The notes beneath the pieces were generated by a model. It saw nothing but the letters and a program-made list of their open reading frames with translations. It made no database searches and was not told the origin of the DNA. This document shows, one piece after another, positions 25,796 through 34,765 of a DNA stretch of 64,000 nt. The position numbers were made by a program, and so were the translations under genes. Within the stretch, counting starts at the first letter, position 1. The number at the start of each line of letters is the position of its first letter. Source of the stretch: Methylomonas rosea (lineage in GTDB: Bacteria > Pseudomonadota > Gammaproteobacteria > Methylococcales > Methylomonadaceae); contig NZ_JANIBL010000007.1 in the NCBI RefSeq assembly GCF_024505055.1, forward strand, positions 38,059-102,058, given 5' to 3'.

Positions 25796-26218
25796 TTAAT
25801 AGGTCATGCAGGCCGCGCTTAATAAGCCCGCCGCCAGCGCAAAACCGGCCAGCACGATGGCTGGTCCCAGTTCGTCGTCGGCGATGCGTTTGCACAGGTC
25901 CGCAAAGGCTAGTCTCAGGCCAACGAACACCAACACCTGTAAAAATAAGGCGATGCCGGCCCAGATCAACATGTCGATGAACGACACGCTGTTGGCGACG
26001 GCCCCGGACAGCGCCAACACAAAGCCCAGCAGTGCGGCGCTAAACGCCACTGCCGGCGCGGTTTTGCCCTCGCGGATCAGCTTGAATTCGGCGTAGGGCG
26101 TAATCCACAGATAACAGAAAGCAAACAAGCCGGTCAGTGCCGCAGCGGCGACGAAGTGCAGAAAAAAGCCGTTGGCGCCGGCCAGGATGTGAGTGAGGTC
26201 TAGCGATTCCATAGTCAA
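25796..26218 (-). CDS. DUF350 membrane protein (YjfL-like)
   Basis: A 140-residue protein with four hydrophobic segments (ALTGLFAFCYLWI, AFSAALLGFVLALSGAVANS, IDMLIWAGIALFLQVLVFVGL and IVLAGFALAAGLLSAACM). This is the DUF350 layout, as in E. coli YjfL. The start overlaps the stop of the glutathionylspermidine synthase-like gene by 4 bp. In E. coli yjfL also lies in an operon with the homologue of that gene (yjfC), so the pairing is conserved. The activity is unknown. Confidence 0.85.
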   Translation of the reverse strand: MTMESLDLTHILAGANGFFLHFVAAAALTGLFAFCYLWITPYAEFKLIREGKTAPAVAFSAALLGFVLALSGAVANSVSFIDMLIWAGIALFLQVLVFVGLRLAFADLCKRIADDELGPAIVLAGFALAAGLLSAACMTY

Positions 26219-27345
26219 TTCTCGACGAAATAATGCGGGATGAAGCGGCTATTGTTGCCGGTGATTTCGGTTTTGTCTTCGCGGATGCCGATGCCGGCGG
26301 GTTGATCGGCGATGATCCAGGAGCCGATCACCGGAAAATTGCCGGCAAAATTTGGCAGCGGCGTGTACCTTTGAAAAATGTAAGCTGCGCCGCCGTAACT
26401 GCCGTCAGTTTCAATGACGCCGGCGCCCCGGCGAATCTGGATGTTGGCGCCTTCGCGGGAATATAGCGGCTTGCGCACATAGTCGCCCAGCAACGGTTGG
26501 TCGGCGAAACTGGCCGGCAGCAGATTGGGATGGTCGGGAAACAATTCCCACAAAATCGGCAGGATGCCTTTATTGCTGAGGAGCAGTTTCCAGGGTGGTT
26601 CCAACATCGCGGGCTGGGCTTGCGGCAGGTAAGGGCCAAACTCCTCGTGCAACAGCCACTCCCAGGGATAAAGCTTGAACAGTGCGCGGATGGGGTCATT
26701 GCGCAGATCAACAAAGCGTTGCCCGCTGGAGTCCCAGCCGATTTGATCAATAGCCAGGCGTTGGGTTTGCAGGCCGGCTTGCACGGCGGTATCGCGCAGA
26801 TATTCCAGGTTACCGCTGTCCTCGTCGTTGCTGTCCACGCCGGCAAAATGCAGGCTGGGCTGGTGTTGCCGGTAATGCTGCCAAAAGCCGAGCAGTTTTT
26901 CGTGTATCGAATTAAATTGATCGGCGTCCGGATAGCAATCTCGCAACCAAAACCATTGCACCACCGCAGCTTCCAGCAGGGCGGTGGGCGTATCGGCGTT
27001 GTATTCCAGTAATTTGGGCTGGCCGCTGCCGTCCCAGACCAGATCGAAACGGCCGTAAACGCTGGGTTCGCGGCGTTCCCACGAGTCGACGATATAGGGC
27101 ACGGCCCAATCCGGAATCAGCAGTTGCTTGAACAGATTGCGGTCGATGATGACTTGGACGGCTTTTAGACACAGCGCGTGTAGTTCGGCAGTGGCGTCGT
27201 CGAGAATATCGATCTGGTGGGTCGTGAAGCGATAGCAGGCCGATTCGTCCCAGTAGGCTTCGTTATCCAGGGTGTGATAATTCATCCCCACGGCCTCCAC
27301 TCGCTGCTGCCAGTCGGTGCGGGGAGTTAGCGCTATACGTTGCAT
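26215..27345 (-). CDS. Glutathionylspermidine synthase-like ATP-grasp protein (YjfC/YgiC type)
   Basis: A 376-residue protein with the synthetase domain only; there is no amidase domain as in E. coli Gss. YGRFDLVWDG and KLLEYNADTPTALLEAA are family signatures, and PLLGDYVRKPLYSREGANI belongs to the ATP-grasp site. Short forms such as YjfC and YgiC have no proven glutathionylspermidine synthase activity; an amine-acid ligation using ATP is likely. It lies 2 bp after the upstream gene and overlaps the DUF350 gene, so it is part of the creBC operon. Confidence 0.87.
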   Translation of the reverse strand: MQRIALTPRTDWQQRVEAVGMNYHTLDNEAYWDESACYRFTTHQIDILDDATAELHALCLKAVQVIIDRNLFKQLLIPDWAVPYIVDSWERREPSVYGRFDLVWDGSGQPKLLEYNADTPTALLEAAVVQWFWLRDCYPDADQFNSIHEKLLGFWQHYRQHQPSLHFAGVDSNDEDSGNLEYLRDTAVQAGLQTQRLAIDQIGWDSSGQRFVDLRNDPIRALFKLYPWEWLLHEEFGPYLPQAQPAMLEPPWKLLLSNKGILPILWELFPDHPNLLPASFADQPLLGDYVRKPLYSREGANIQIRRGAGVIETDGSYGGAAYIFQRYTPLPNFAGNFPVIGSWIIADQPAGIGIREDKTEITGNNSRFIPHYFVEN

Positions 27346-27347
27346 GC

Positions 27348-28550
27348 TTAGCCGCCGAAGGAGCTGTGGGAGCCGCCGAAGAAACCGAAGCCGCCGCGTC
27401 TTGTCGAGCTATGGCTGTCTGAGCCGCTATTGCCGCGATAACTGGAACCGGAACCGCCGCCGTGGCTGCCGCTGCTTTGGCATTCGACCGGGTTGCCTTT
27501 GTCGTCGACGCAATCTTGTTGACGTATCCGAAAATCGTTCGGGTTGCCGGCATAGCTGGCAAGCGATAAACCGCCCAATAAAGCCAAGGACACCTGCATG
27601 GAACGCCGGGGAACCGCAGTTTGGACCGACTGGGCTTCCGGGGCGGCTTGCAACAAGCTTTCCCAGGTGGATAGTCGGGGATAAAAGTCGTAGTGATAAA
27701 TCGCGCCTATAGACAACAGCAGATAAAAATCCAGTCTGTTACCGCACAGCAGAAACAGCGGTAGGCCCAACCAGGCCACGCCGTTGGCGATCAGCGCGGA
27801 ACGGAAAGCCTGCTTCTGGGCTTGTGCAACGCGTAAGGAATAGTTGGGCACATTGGCGGGCGGCTTGGTCAGCACTCGCAATAGCGGATACGCCGCCAAC
27901 GCAATGGCAACAAACAATAAGCGCACCGACCACGTTGGCAACTGCGGCGCGTAACCGGCAAATACCGGATATTGCCAGTACAGCATCGTTGCATAAATCA
28001 CATACATCAACAGATATACGCCGGTCAGCACGGCCATGAAACGGAAAGACGACACCGCTTTGTCGAACTCCACGCAGACGGCGCTGTTGCTGCTCAACGG
28101 ACGGCTGGAAAAATTGCCTAGCCGATAGATGTTGCGGCGATAGGAATCCAGCCATAATCTCAACTCTGACGACAAAAAATTGCCCGCCACCCGAATAGAC
28201 TCGCGCCTGTTTTTGTTGGAGCCATGAAAAAAGCGCCAGGATTTCACGCTATCCTGATCCAGACTATCGGCTACCAGCAAGGCATGGGTTGGAATGGTGG
28301 TTTCGCCTAGCCAACTGCGTTTGACGATTTTGTTTGGATAAAAGCTAATCGATATAGTCGATACGGTGTCAAGAATCACCCAAGCCCAATAAGCGCCTAA
28401 CAAAATAAAACTAACTTCGAGGATGAAAAAATTGCTCAGAAATCCGGCCCAGGCCATTAGCAAGGCTAGCGCTAATCCCAATAGAGCTAATAGTTTTTTC
28501 CAAGAGCTGTAAGTAATGACCAGTTTTTTATTAAGCGACGACGATGGCAT
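27348..28550 (-). CDS. Membrane protein with Gly/Ser-rich C-terminal tail, first gene of the creBC operon
   Basis: A 400-residue protein that I do not assign to a family. It has a pair of membrane helices near residues 18-60, another pair near 165-220, and two near 255-290. The C-terminal 80 residues contain QQDCVDDKGNPVEC followed by a Gly/Ser/His tail ending in GGFGFFGGSHSSFGG. In E. coli the yjfL/yjfC genes are accompanied by yjfM, a DUF1190 protein that also has a short cysteine motif and a Ser/Gly-rich tail; the tail here is similar in style, fused to a membrane part. The role is unknown. Confidence 0.78.
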   Translation of the reverse strand: MPSSSLNKKLVITYSSWKKLLALLGLALALLMAWAGFLSNFFILEVSFILLGAYWAWVILDTVSTISISFYPNKIVKRSWLGETTIPTHALLVADSLDQDSVKSWRFFHGSNKNRRESIRVAGNFLSSELRLWLDSYRRNIYRLGNFSSRPLSSNSAVCVEFDKAVSSFRFMAVLTGVYLLMYVIYATMLYWQYPVFAGYAPQLPTWSVRLLFVAIALAAYPLLRVLTKPPANVPNYSLRVAQAQKQAFRSALIANGVAWLGLPLFLLCGNRLDFYLLLSIGAIYHYDFYPRLSTWESLLQAAPEAQSVQTAVPRRSMQVSLALLGGLSLASYAGNPNDFRIRQQDCVDDKGNPVECQSSGSHGGGSGSSYRGNSGSDSHSSTRRGGFGFFGGSHSSFGG

Positions 28551-28759
28551 AGGCTCGGCTACATAGGGCGATGACGTTAGAATCGGTTGCTGGGTAAACG
28601 TCGGCGAAGCATAGCCGCTACTCGATGTTTTTGCTGAAAATAGCGGGTGCGGAGCTGTTGTCGGCAGTCGGGAGTCGAAGTTGGCTGGATCGCTGTTGAG
28701 AGGCGTATTTTAGATTCGCCTTTGTGCCCAATAAGCTGTTTCAGTTATGCCAAAATGCC

Positions 28760-28856
28760 CGTCATGCCCGTTGGGAAAAGGGCATCCAGTGCCATGGATG
28801 GCAAGCTTCAGGCTATCCATGCAGTCTGGATTTCGGCATTCCCTGTCGAAATGACG
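28760..28856. repeat. Palindromic interspersed element (CGTCAT ... ATGACG ends)
   Basis: The 97-bp unit has inverted ends CGTCAT/ATGACG and internal inverted pairs CATGGAT/ATCCATG and CATCCAG/CTGGAT. Its style (GTCATnCCCG ... GGnATCCAG) is that of short palindromic repeats dispersed in proteobacterial genomes, here degenerate. Confidence 0.5.
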
Positions 28857-29011
28857 ATTTTGAGAATGCGTGAGAGATTCAGCAAAAGCATCCTGCTAAA
28901 CCGTTCGTCTTTGCCCGTTTTGGTGCGCAGTCAATCCGTTATGGTGCGTGATCACGGTCTTGGTTCGTTAGGTCTGCGGCGCAGGGCTTGCCGGCGCTGC
29001 ATTCGGATAGC

Positions 29012-29027
29012 TGGCACAATCCGTGCT
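29012..29027 (+). promoter_or_regulatory. Candidate sigma-54 promoter for the FNT-cyanase operon
   Basis: TGGCACAATCCGTGCT has the -24 GG and -12 GC at the required spacing and matches the consensus TGGCACG-N4-TTGC at all but two fixed positions. TGGTGC half-sites lie 60-100 bp upstream (28920-28945), where an NtrC-type activator would bind. Nitrogen control fits the genes downstream. Confidence 0.45.
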
Positions 29028-29278
29028 GCAATTTACGCGGTGCAATGGCGCACCCTCGGTTCCCTTCAACAACGGCGTTGAAACGTTGCTGGTTTTTTAC
29101 CCGCAGCATGGTTTATTCGTCCGTTGTGCCTGCCTTTAATTCCTTCAGGACCTTCGCTTACGAGTAACACGCCCGTTTCCAGGGGAGCTTTAGCTTGCGC
29201 ACACAGGCTTAATCAAGCGAATGGCGGTGCTTGTAAAACACCAATATTTATTTTGTTCCTACATTTAAAAGGTGAGTT

Positions 29279-30091
29279 ATGTCCTATCTGATCCCGTCGG
29301 AATTCGTCACAAAGATGGTCGATGCCGGTGAATCCAAAATCTTCATGTCAACCCGCGATACCTTAATCCGCGCCTATATGGCCGGGGCGATTTTGGCATT
29401 GGCGGCAGTATTTGCGGTATCGATTACCGTGCAAACCAACTCGCCGATTTTTGGCGCTATTTTGTTTCCGGTCGGTTTTTGCATGCTGTATTTACTGGGG
29501 TTTGATTTGCTGACCGGCGTGTTCGTATTAACGCCGTTGGCCTGGCTGGACAAGCGCGCCGGGGTGACCTTGTCAGGCATCCTCAGAAATTGGGGCTTGG
29601 TGTTTTTAGGCAATTTTCTCGGCGCCTTGACGGTGGCGTTTATGATGTCGGTGGTGTTTACCTATGGCTTTTCAGTCGAAGCTGACGCGGTCGGCAAAAA
29701 ACTGGCCGGCATCGGCGAAGCCCGGACCTTGGGTTACGCCAAATACGGCATCGCCGGCTGGTTTACGATATTTATTCGCGGCATGCTGTGTAACTGGATG
29801 GTATCCACCGGCGTGGTTGGGGCGATGATTTCCACCTCGGTCAGCGGTAAGGTAATCGCGATGTGGATGCCGATCATGCTGTTCTTTGGCATGACATTCG
29901 AGCACTCAGTGGTGAACATGTTTTTGTTTCCCTCCGGCTTGATCATGGGCGGCAACTTCTCGATTATGGATTATTTTGTCTGGAACGAGATTCCAACCGT
30001 GTTGGGGAATTTGGTCGGCGGCTTGGCTTTTACCGGCTTGACGCTGTATTCCACGCATGTCAAAACCGCACCGAAACGCTCTTTCAACTAA
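29279..30091 (+). CDS. Formate/nitrite transporter (FNT) family channel
   Basis: A 270-residue membrane protein with six hydrophobic helices. FNT features are visible in FGAILFPVGFCMLYLLGFDLLTGVF (the helix-2 broken region), GWFTIFIRGMLCNWMV and FGMTFEHSVVNMFLFPSG, with the conserved His of the pore. FNT channels carry small monovalent anions. With cyanase directly downstream, nitrite or cyanate is a likely cargo. The start has AAAGGTGAG upstream. A nirC-like name is plausible but not certain. Confidence 0.88.
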   Translation: MSYLIPSEFVTKMVDAGESKIFMSTRDTLIRAYMAGAILALAAVFAVSITVQTNSPIFGAILFPVGFCMLYLLGFDLLTGVFVLTPLAWLDKRAGVTLSGILRNWGLVFLGNFLGALTVAFMMSVVFTYGFSVEADAVGKKLAGIGEARTLGYAKYGIAGWFTIFIRGMLCNWMVSTGVVGAMISTSVSGKVIAMWMPIMLFFGMTFEHSVVNMFLFPSGLIMGGNFSIMDYFVWNEIPTVLGNLVGGLAFTGLTLYSTHVKTAPKRSFN

Positions 30092-30169
30092 TCCTTATTC
30101 GATCCGGCCTCGCCGCTGTTATAAGCCAGAGGCCTTTTTCTCGCTGTTCAATGGGCAAAGGAGTTAAAG

Positions 30170-30613
30170 ATGACACGCAACGAAGTGACCGAATTGGTCG
30201 TTACGCAAAAACTGGCTAAGCAGCTGAGCTGGACGCAACTAGCCGAGGCGATTGGCTTAAGTAAGGAATGGACCACCGCCGCGCTGCTGGGGCAGATGAC
30301 CTTGAACGCCGAACAAGCGGCCAGCATCGGCGCGCTGCTGGATTTGCCGCCAGAGGCTATCGCCCAATTGCAAGTGGTGCCCTACAAAGGTTCGCTGCCT
30401 AGCGCTGTACCGACCGATCCGTTGATTTACCGTTTTTACGAGCTGGTAAATGTCTACGGCACGACTTTTAAGGCCTTGATACATGAAGAATTCGGCGACG
30501 GCATCATGAGCGCCATCGACTTTAGTATGGATTTGCAGCGCGAAGCCGATCCGAAAGGTGATAGGGTCAAAATTGTGATGAGCGGGAAGTTTCTGCCCTA
30601 TAAGAGTTACTGA
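30170..30613 (+). CDS. cynS: Cyanate hydratase (cyanase)
   Basis: A 147-residue protein with the family's usual length and layout: an N-terminal helical domain and a C-terminal dimerisation domain. The catalytic trio is visible as R88, E91 (DPLIYRFYELVNVYG) and S114 (GIMSAIDFS). Cyanase converts cyanate and bicarbonate to ammonia and CO2, giving both detoxification and nitrogen. ATG 30170 follows AAAGGAG. The upstream FNT gene and downstream PP2C-kinase gene are within 80 and 20 bp, so the three are probably one transcript. Confidence 0.95.
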   Translation: MTRNEVTELVVTQKLAKQLSWTQLAEAIGLSKEWTTAALLGQMTLNAEQAASIGALLDLPPEAIAQLQVVPYKGSLPSAVPTDPLIYRFYELVNVYGTTFKALIHEEFGDGIMSAIDFSMDLQREADPKGDRVKIVMSGKFLPYKSY

Positions 30614-30632
30614 AGCGGATTTACCGTAGACC

Positions 30633-32357
30633 ATGTCCGGTCAATTAAGTGTTGCCGTCGGTCAATACTCCGATAGGGGCCGCAAGGCGCTGAATCAGGA
30701 TTTTCATGGCGTTTATATTGCCAAGGAGCCGCAATTAAGCGCCAAAGGTATCGCGATAGCCTTGGCCGACGGCATCAGCAGCAGCGAGGTCAGCCACATT
30801 GCCAGCCAGGCGGCGGTGACCGGCTTTCTGGCGGATTATTTTTGCACTTCGGAAGCCTGGTCGGTAAAGAAATCGGTGCAACGGGTGTTGACCGCCACCA
30901 ATTCCTGGTTGTACGCGCAAACTCGGCAAAGCCGCGATTGTTATGACATGGATCGCGGCTATGTGTGCACCTTGAGCGCGCTGGTGCTTAAATCCACCAC
31001 CGCGCATCTATTCCATGTCGGCGACACGCGGATTTACCGGGTGCTCGGCGACGAGCTGGAACAACTGACCCACGACCATCGCTTATGGATTTCTCAGGAA
31101 AACAGCTATCTTAGCCGCGCCATGGGCATGGATTCGCGTCTGGAAATCGACTATCAGGCGCTGACCGTCAGCCAAGGCGATATGTTCGTGTTGGCAACCG
31201 ATGGGGTTTACGAGTATGTCAGCTCGCGCTTTGTGACCGAAACCATCCGTCAGGCCGGTGAGGACTTGGAGGGTGCGGCCAAAGTCATCGTTGACGCTGC
31301 GTACGCAAATGGCAGCGGTGATAATCTGACGATACAAATTGTGCGCGTCGACCAACTGCCGCTCCCCAGCGCCAACGAACTGTATCAGTCCTTAACCGAC
31401 TTGCCGTTCCCGCCAGCTTTGGAAGCCAGGATGGCGTTCGACGGTTACACGATTGTCCGGCAGTTACACGCCAGCAGCCGCAGCCATATTTATCTGGCGG
31501 TGGACAGCGAGACCCAGGCGCAGGTGGTGATTAAAACCCCGTCCATCGACTTGCGCGGCGATCCGGCATACCTGGAACGCTTTCTGATGGAAGACTGGAT
31601 TGCCCGGCGCATCAACAACCCCCATGTGTTAAAGCCGTGCGCGCAGACCCGCAAACGCAATTTTCTGTATGTTGCCACGGAATTCATCGACGGCCAGACT
31701 CTGAAACAATGGATGATCGATCATCCGCAGCCGGATCTGGAAACCGTGCGCGGCATCGTCGAGCAAATCGCCAAGGGCTTGCGGGGCTTCCATCGTCTGG
31801 AAATGCTGCATCAAGATCTGCGGCCGGACAACATCATGATAGACGGCACCGGCACGGTGAAAATCATCGATTTCGGTTCTACTCGGGTGGCGGGGGTGAT
31901 GGAAATGGGTATTCCCCTCGGTCACGATCAAATTCTCGGCACCGCGCAGTATACCGCGCCGGAGTATTTTCTGGGCGAGCCGGGCTCGGTGCGTTCCGAG
32001 CAGTTTTCCCTGGCGGTGATTGCTTATCAAATGCTGACCGGCAAACTGCCTTACGGCGCGGAAGTGGCCAAATGCAAATCAAGGGCCGCGCAAAACAAAC
32101 TCAGCTACGACGCCACCTTGTACCGAAACCGGGATATTCCGGGCTGGATCGACGACACCATCCGCAAGGCTGCGCATCCCAATCCACAAAAACGCTACGA
32201 AGACTTGTCCGAGTTTATCTTCGATTTACGCCATCCCAATCCGGCGTTCTTAACCAAGACCGGGACGGCTTTGCTGGAACGCAACCCGGCGGCGTTCTGG
32301 AAAGGCGTGTCCTTCATATTGGCCGGCGTTATCGCAATTTTGTTGCTTAAGCGATAG
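30633..32357 (+). CDS. PP2C phosphatase-Ser/Thr kinase fusion with C-terminal membrane anchor
   Basis: A 574-residue two-domain protein. The N-terminal PP2C domain has GRKALNQDFHG, LADGISSSE, HVGDTRIYR and NGSGDNLT motifs for metal binding. From about residue 270 a protein kinase domain follows, with Lys in AQVVIKTPS, the catalytic loop LHQDLRPDNIMI (HQD in place of HRD) and IIDFGS for DFG. The last 20 residues form a single membrane helix (FILAGVIAILLLKR). Fusions of this type are known beside nitrite or nitrate transport genes. It may modify the FNT channel encoded upstream; that is inference from position. Confidence 0.9.
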   Translation: MSGQLSVAVGQYSDRGRKALNQDFHGVYIAKEPQLSAKGIAIALADGISSSEVSHIASQAAVTGFLADYFCTSEAWSVKKSVQRVLTATNSWLYAQTRQSRDCYDMDRGYVCTLSALVLKSTTAHLFHVGDTRIYRVLGDELEQLTHDHRLWISQENSYLSRAMGMDSRLEIDYQALTVSQGDMFVLATDGVYEYVSSRFVTETIRQAGEDLEGAAKVIVDAAYANGSGDNLTIQIVRVDQLPLPSANELYQSLTDLPFPPALEARMAFDGYTIVRQLHASSRSHIYLAVDSETQAQVVIKTPSIDLRGDPAYLERFLMEDWIARRINNPHVLKPCAQTRKRNFLYVATEFIDGQTLKQWMIDHPQPDLETVRGIVEQIAKGLRGFHRLEMLHQDLRPDNIMIDGTGTVKIIDFGSTRVAGVMEMGIPLGHDQILGTAQYTAPEYFLGEPGSVRSEQFSLAVIAYQMLTGKLPYGAEVAKCKSRAAQNKLSYDATLYRNRDIPGWIDDTIRKAAHPNPQKRYEDLSEFIFDLRHPNPAFLTKTGTALLERNPAAFWKGVSFILAGVIAILLLKR

Positions 32358-32565
32358 TGCCCCGCCTTACCGGTAACGATAGCCCGGATTTTTTGGCCTC
32401 TGCTATCCTATGCACTGTCCCGGAAAACCCGCAAGATTTGATCTGAGTTAAATGAAGGGCTGAAATTTAACAAACACTGCGCGCAGCTTGCTATTCTCTA
32501 GCAAGATTAGCCCGCAGGGTTAATGCGTATCCTCCTATAACAACAATTCGAAACAGGAGTTAGCC

Positions 32566-34716
32566 ATGATGTTCCGCCCGTTGCTTCTTACTTGTTGCGG
32601 CTGTCTGATAGGCGCCGCGGCTCAAGCGCAACCGGTCTCTCAGGAGGAAGAAGAAAGAGCCCTTTCGCAAATCTACGGCACCGAGGAAATGGTCAGTATC
32701 GCCAGCGGTTACAAACAACCGATTTCCAAGGCACCGTCCATCGCCACGGTGATTACCGCCGCCGATATCAAGCAGATCGGCGCCACCGACATCGACGAAG
32801 TGCTGGAAACCGTGCCGGGTTTGCATGTCGAACGCAACACCATCGGCTACAACCCTATCTATACCTTTCGCGGCATTTTTTCGCAGTTCAATCAGCAAGT
32901 GCTGATGATGGTCAACGGCATTCCGATCACCAATTCTTATACCGGCAGCCGCAGCGAGGTTTGGGGCGGTATGCCGATCCGCGACATCGCCCGCATCGAA
33001 GTCGTGCGCGGACCGGGATCGGCGGTCTACGGCGCCGACGCCTTCGCCGGCGTGATCAATGTCATCACCAAAACCAAACAGGATATCGAAGGTACCGAGC
33101 TTGGCGGCCGGGTCGGCAGTTTCGACACTTACGACGGCTGGGGCTTGCATGGCGGCGAGTGGGCCGGCTTCGACGTGGCGTTGGCTTTTGAATATCACAA
33201 GACCGCCGGTCAGGATTCCATCGTCGATGCCGACCTGCAAAGCCAGTTCGACCGCTTGCTGGGGACCAGCGCCTCGCTGGCGCCGGGGCCGCTGAATATG
33301 TCGCGGGATAATCTCGATGCTCGTATCGATCTGTCCAAAGGCCATTGGCGGTTTCGCGGTGGGTTGCAGCACCGTAGTGATTTTGGCAACGGTTCCGGCA
33401 TCGCCCAAGCTTTGGATCCGGTTAACCGCTACGCTAGCGACCGCTGGAATGCGGATATCACTTATTTCAACAACGACATAGAAAACTGGGAGCTGACTTC
33501 GCAAGCCAGTTACTTCGAAACGTCCCAGGAAATCGAGCGCAATCTGACCTTATTTCCGGCTGGCACGACCTTGCCGATTGGCGCCAATGGCCAGATCGGC
33601 CCTGGGGCGCCGGTGACGTTTCCGAACGGTTACATCGGCAATCCGGAGGTGTGGGAGCGGCACGTGCGCATCAGCCAGGCCTTCGCCTACAACGGTTTTC
33701 AACAACACCATTTACGTAGTGGCATCGGTTTTAACTACGACAGCTTGTTCAAGGCGCGGGTCAGCCAGAATTTCGGCATCGATCCCGCCACCGGCACGCC
33801 GATACCGTCGTTGCCGGGCATCCCGTTGACCGACGTTTCCGGTACCGCCTCGACGTTTATCCCCGAGGTTGATCGGAAAGTGGCCTATCTGTTTTTGCAG
33901 GATCAGTGGAACTTCGCCAACGACTGGAGTTTGACGGCCGGCGCCCGCTACGACCGCTATTCTGATTTCGGCAATACCTTCAATCCGCGCGCGGCATTGA
34001 TTTGGGAAGCCCGCTACGATTTGACCGCCAAATTGATGTACGGCTCGGCGTTTCGGGCGCCGTCGTTTCAGGAAATGTACATCATCAACAACCCGGCGCA
34101 ACTCGGTAACGCCGCTTTGCGCCCGGAAACCATGGAAAATGTCGAACTGGGTTTCGACTACCGGCCGACGGATAGTCTGCGCCTGGGTTTGAATTTCTTT
34201 AATTTCTGGTGGAAGGACATTATCCGTTTCGTACCGGATGCCAATACCACCACCTCGACGGCGCAAAATGCCGGGACTCAGCAAGGCTACGGCACCGAAC
34301 TGGAAGCGGAATGGCAGGCCGCCGACACCTTGAAAATTGTCGGCAACTACGCCTATCAACGTAGCCGGGACCAAGCGCAGGATCGCGATAGCGGCTACGC
34401 CCCCCATCATCAAGTCTACCTGCGGCTGAATTGGGAGTTTCTGCCCGACTGGCACCTCAGTCCGCAAGCGAAATGGATTGTGGGCCGCGACCGTAGCGTC
34501 GGAGATACGCGTAAGCCGGTCGCGGATTATACTTGGGTGGATGTGACGCTACGCCGGCAAAACGTGGCTAAGCATGTGGAAGTGGCCTTTTCGGTACGCA
34601 ATCTGTTCGATGTCAGCGCGCGGGAACCCAGCCTGGCGGGCAATCCGGCGGCCATCCCCAACGATCTGCCGCTGGCGCCGCGCAGTTTTTACGGCGAAGT
34701 TAGTATTAAGTTTTAA
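32566..34716 (+). CDS. TonB-dependent outer-membrane receptor
   Basis: A 716-residue protein with a signal peptide (LLLTCCGCLIGAAAQA), a plug domain (SIATVITAADIKQIGATDI, DEVLETVPGL, RIEVVRGPGSAVYGADAFAGVINVITK) and a 22-strand type barrel ending in Phe (YGEVSIKF). An internal segment GSAFRAPSFQEMY and NLFDVSAREPS are typical. The TonB box is not clear. The cargo cannot be read from sequence; with an ABC-type binding protein downstream, a small organic ligand or signal is as likely as a siderophore. It heads a three-gene operon with a giant signalling protein. Confidence 0.92.
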   Translation: MMFRPLLLTCCGCLIGAAAQAQPVSQEEEERALSQIYGTEEMVSIASGYKQPISKAPSIATVITAADIKQIGATDIDEVLETVPGLHVERNTIGYNPIYTFRGIFSQFNQQVLMMVNGIPITNSYTGSRSEVWGGMPIRDIARIEVVRGPGSAVYGADAFAGVINVITKTKQDIEGTELGGRVGSFDTYDGWGLHGGEWAGFDVALAFEYHKTAGQDSIVDADLQSQFDRLLGTSASLAPGPLNMSRDNLDARIDLSKGHWRFRGGLQHRSDFGNGSGIAQALDPVNRYASDRWNADITYFNNDIENWELTSQASYFETSQEIERNLTLFPAGTTLPIGANGQIGPGAPVTFPNGYIGNPEVWERHVRISQAFAYNGFQQHHLRSGIGFNYDSLFKARVSQNFGIDPATGTPIPSLPGIPLTDVSGTASTFIPEVDRKVAYLFLQDQWNFANDWSLTAGARYDRYSDFGNTFNPRAALIWEARYDLTAKLMYGSAFRAPSFQEMYIINNPAQLGNAALRPETMENVELGFDYRPTDSLRLGLNFFNFWWKDIIRFVPDANTTTSTAQNAGTQQGYGTELEAEWQAADTLKIVGNYAYQRSRDQAQDRDSGYAPHHQVYLRLNWEFLPDWHLSPQAKWIVGRDRSVGDTRKPVADYTWVDVTLRRQNVAKHVEVAFSVRNLFDVSAREPSLAGNPAAIPNDLPLAPRSFYGEVSIKF

Positions 34717-34765
34717 CCGGGACGCCTAGTCGTATCTCGCTTATACAAATCATTCAGGAGTCATT

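Larger units (their letters stand above)
28551..29278. other. 728-bp intergenic region with palindromic repeat and long leader
   Basis: This gap separates the creBC operon from the FNT transporter gene. It holds the palindromic element at 28760-28856, a sigma-54-like promoter at 29012-29027, and a leader of about 250 nt. An ORF at 28647-29081 runs through the repeat and looks spurious. I see no RNA gene. Confidence 0.6.

Noticed and set aside
28647..29081. 144-residue ORF in the gap before the FNT gene
   Set aside because: It reads through a palindromic repeat, has Arg/Cys-rich low-order composition, and lacks a ribosome-binding site.
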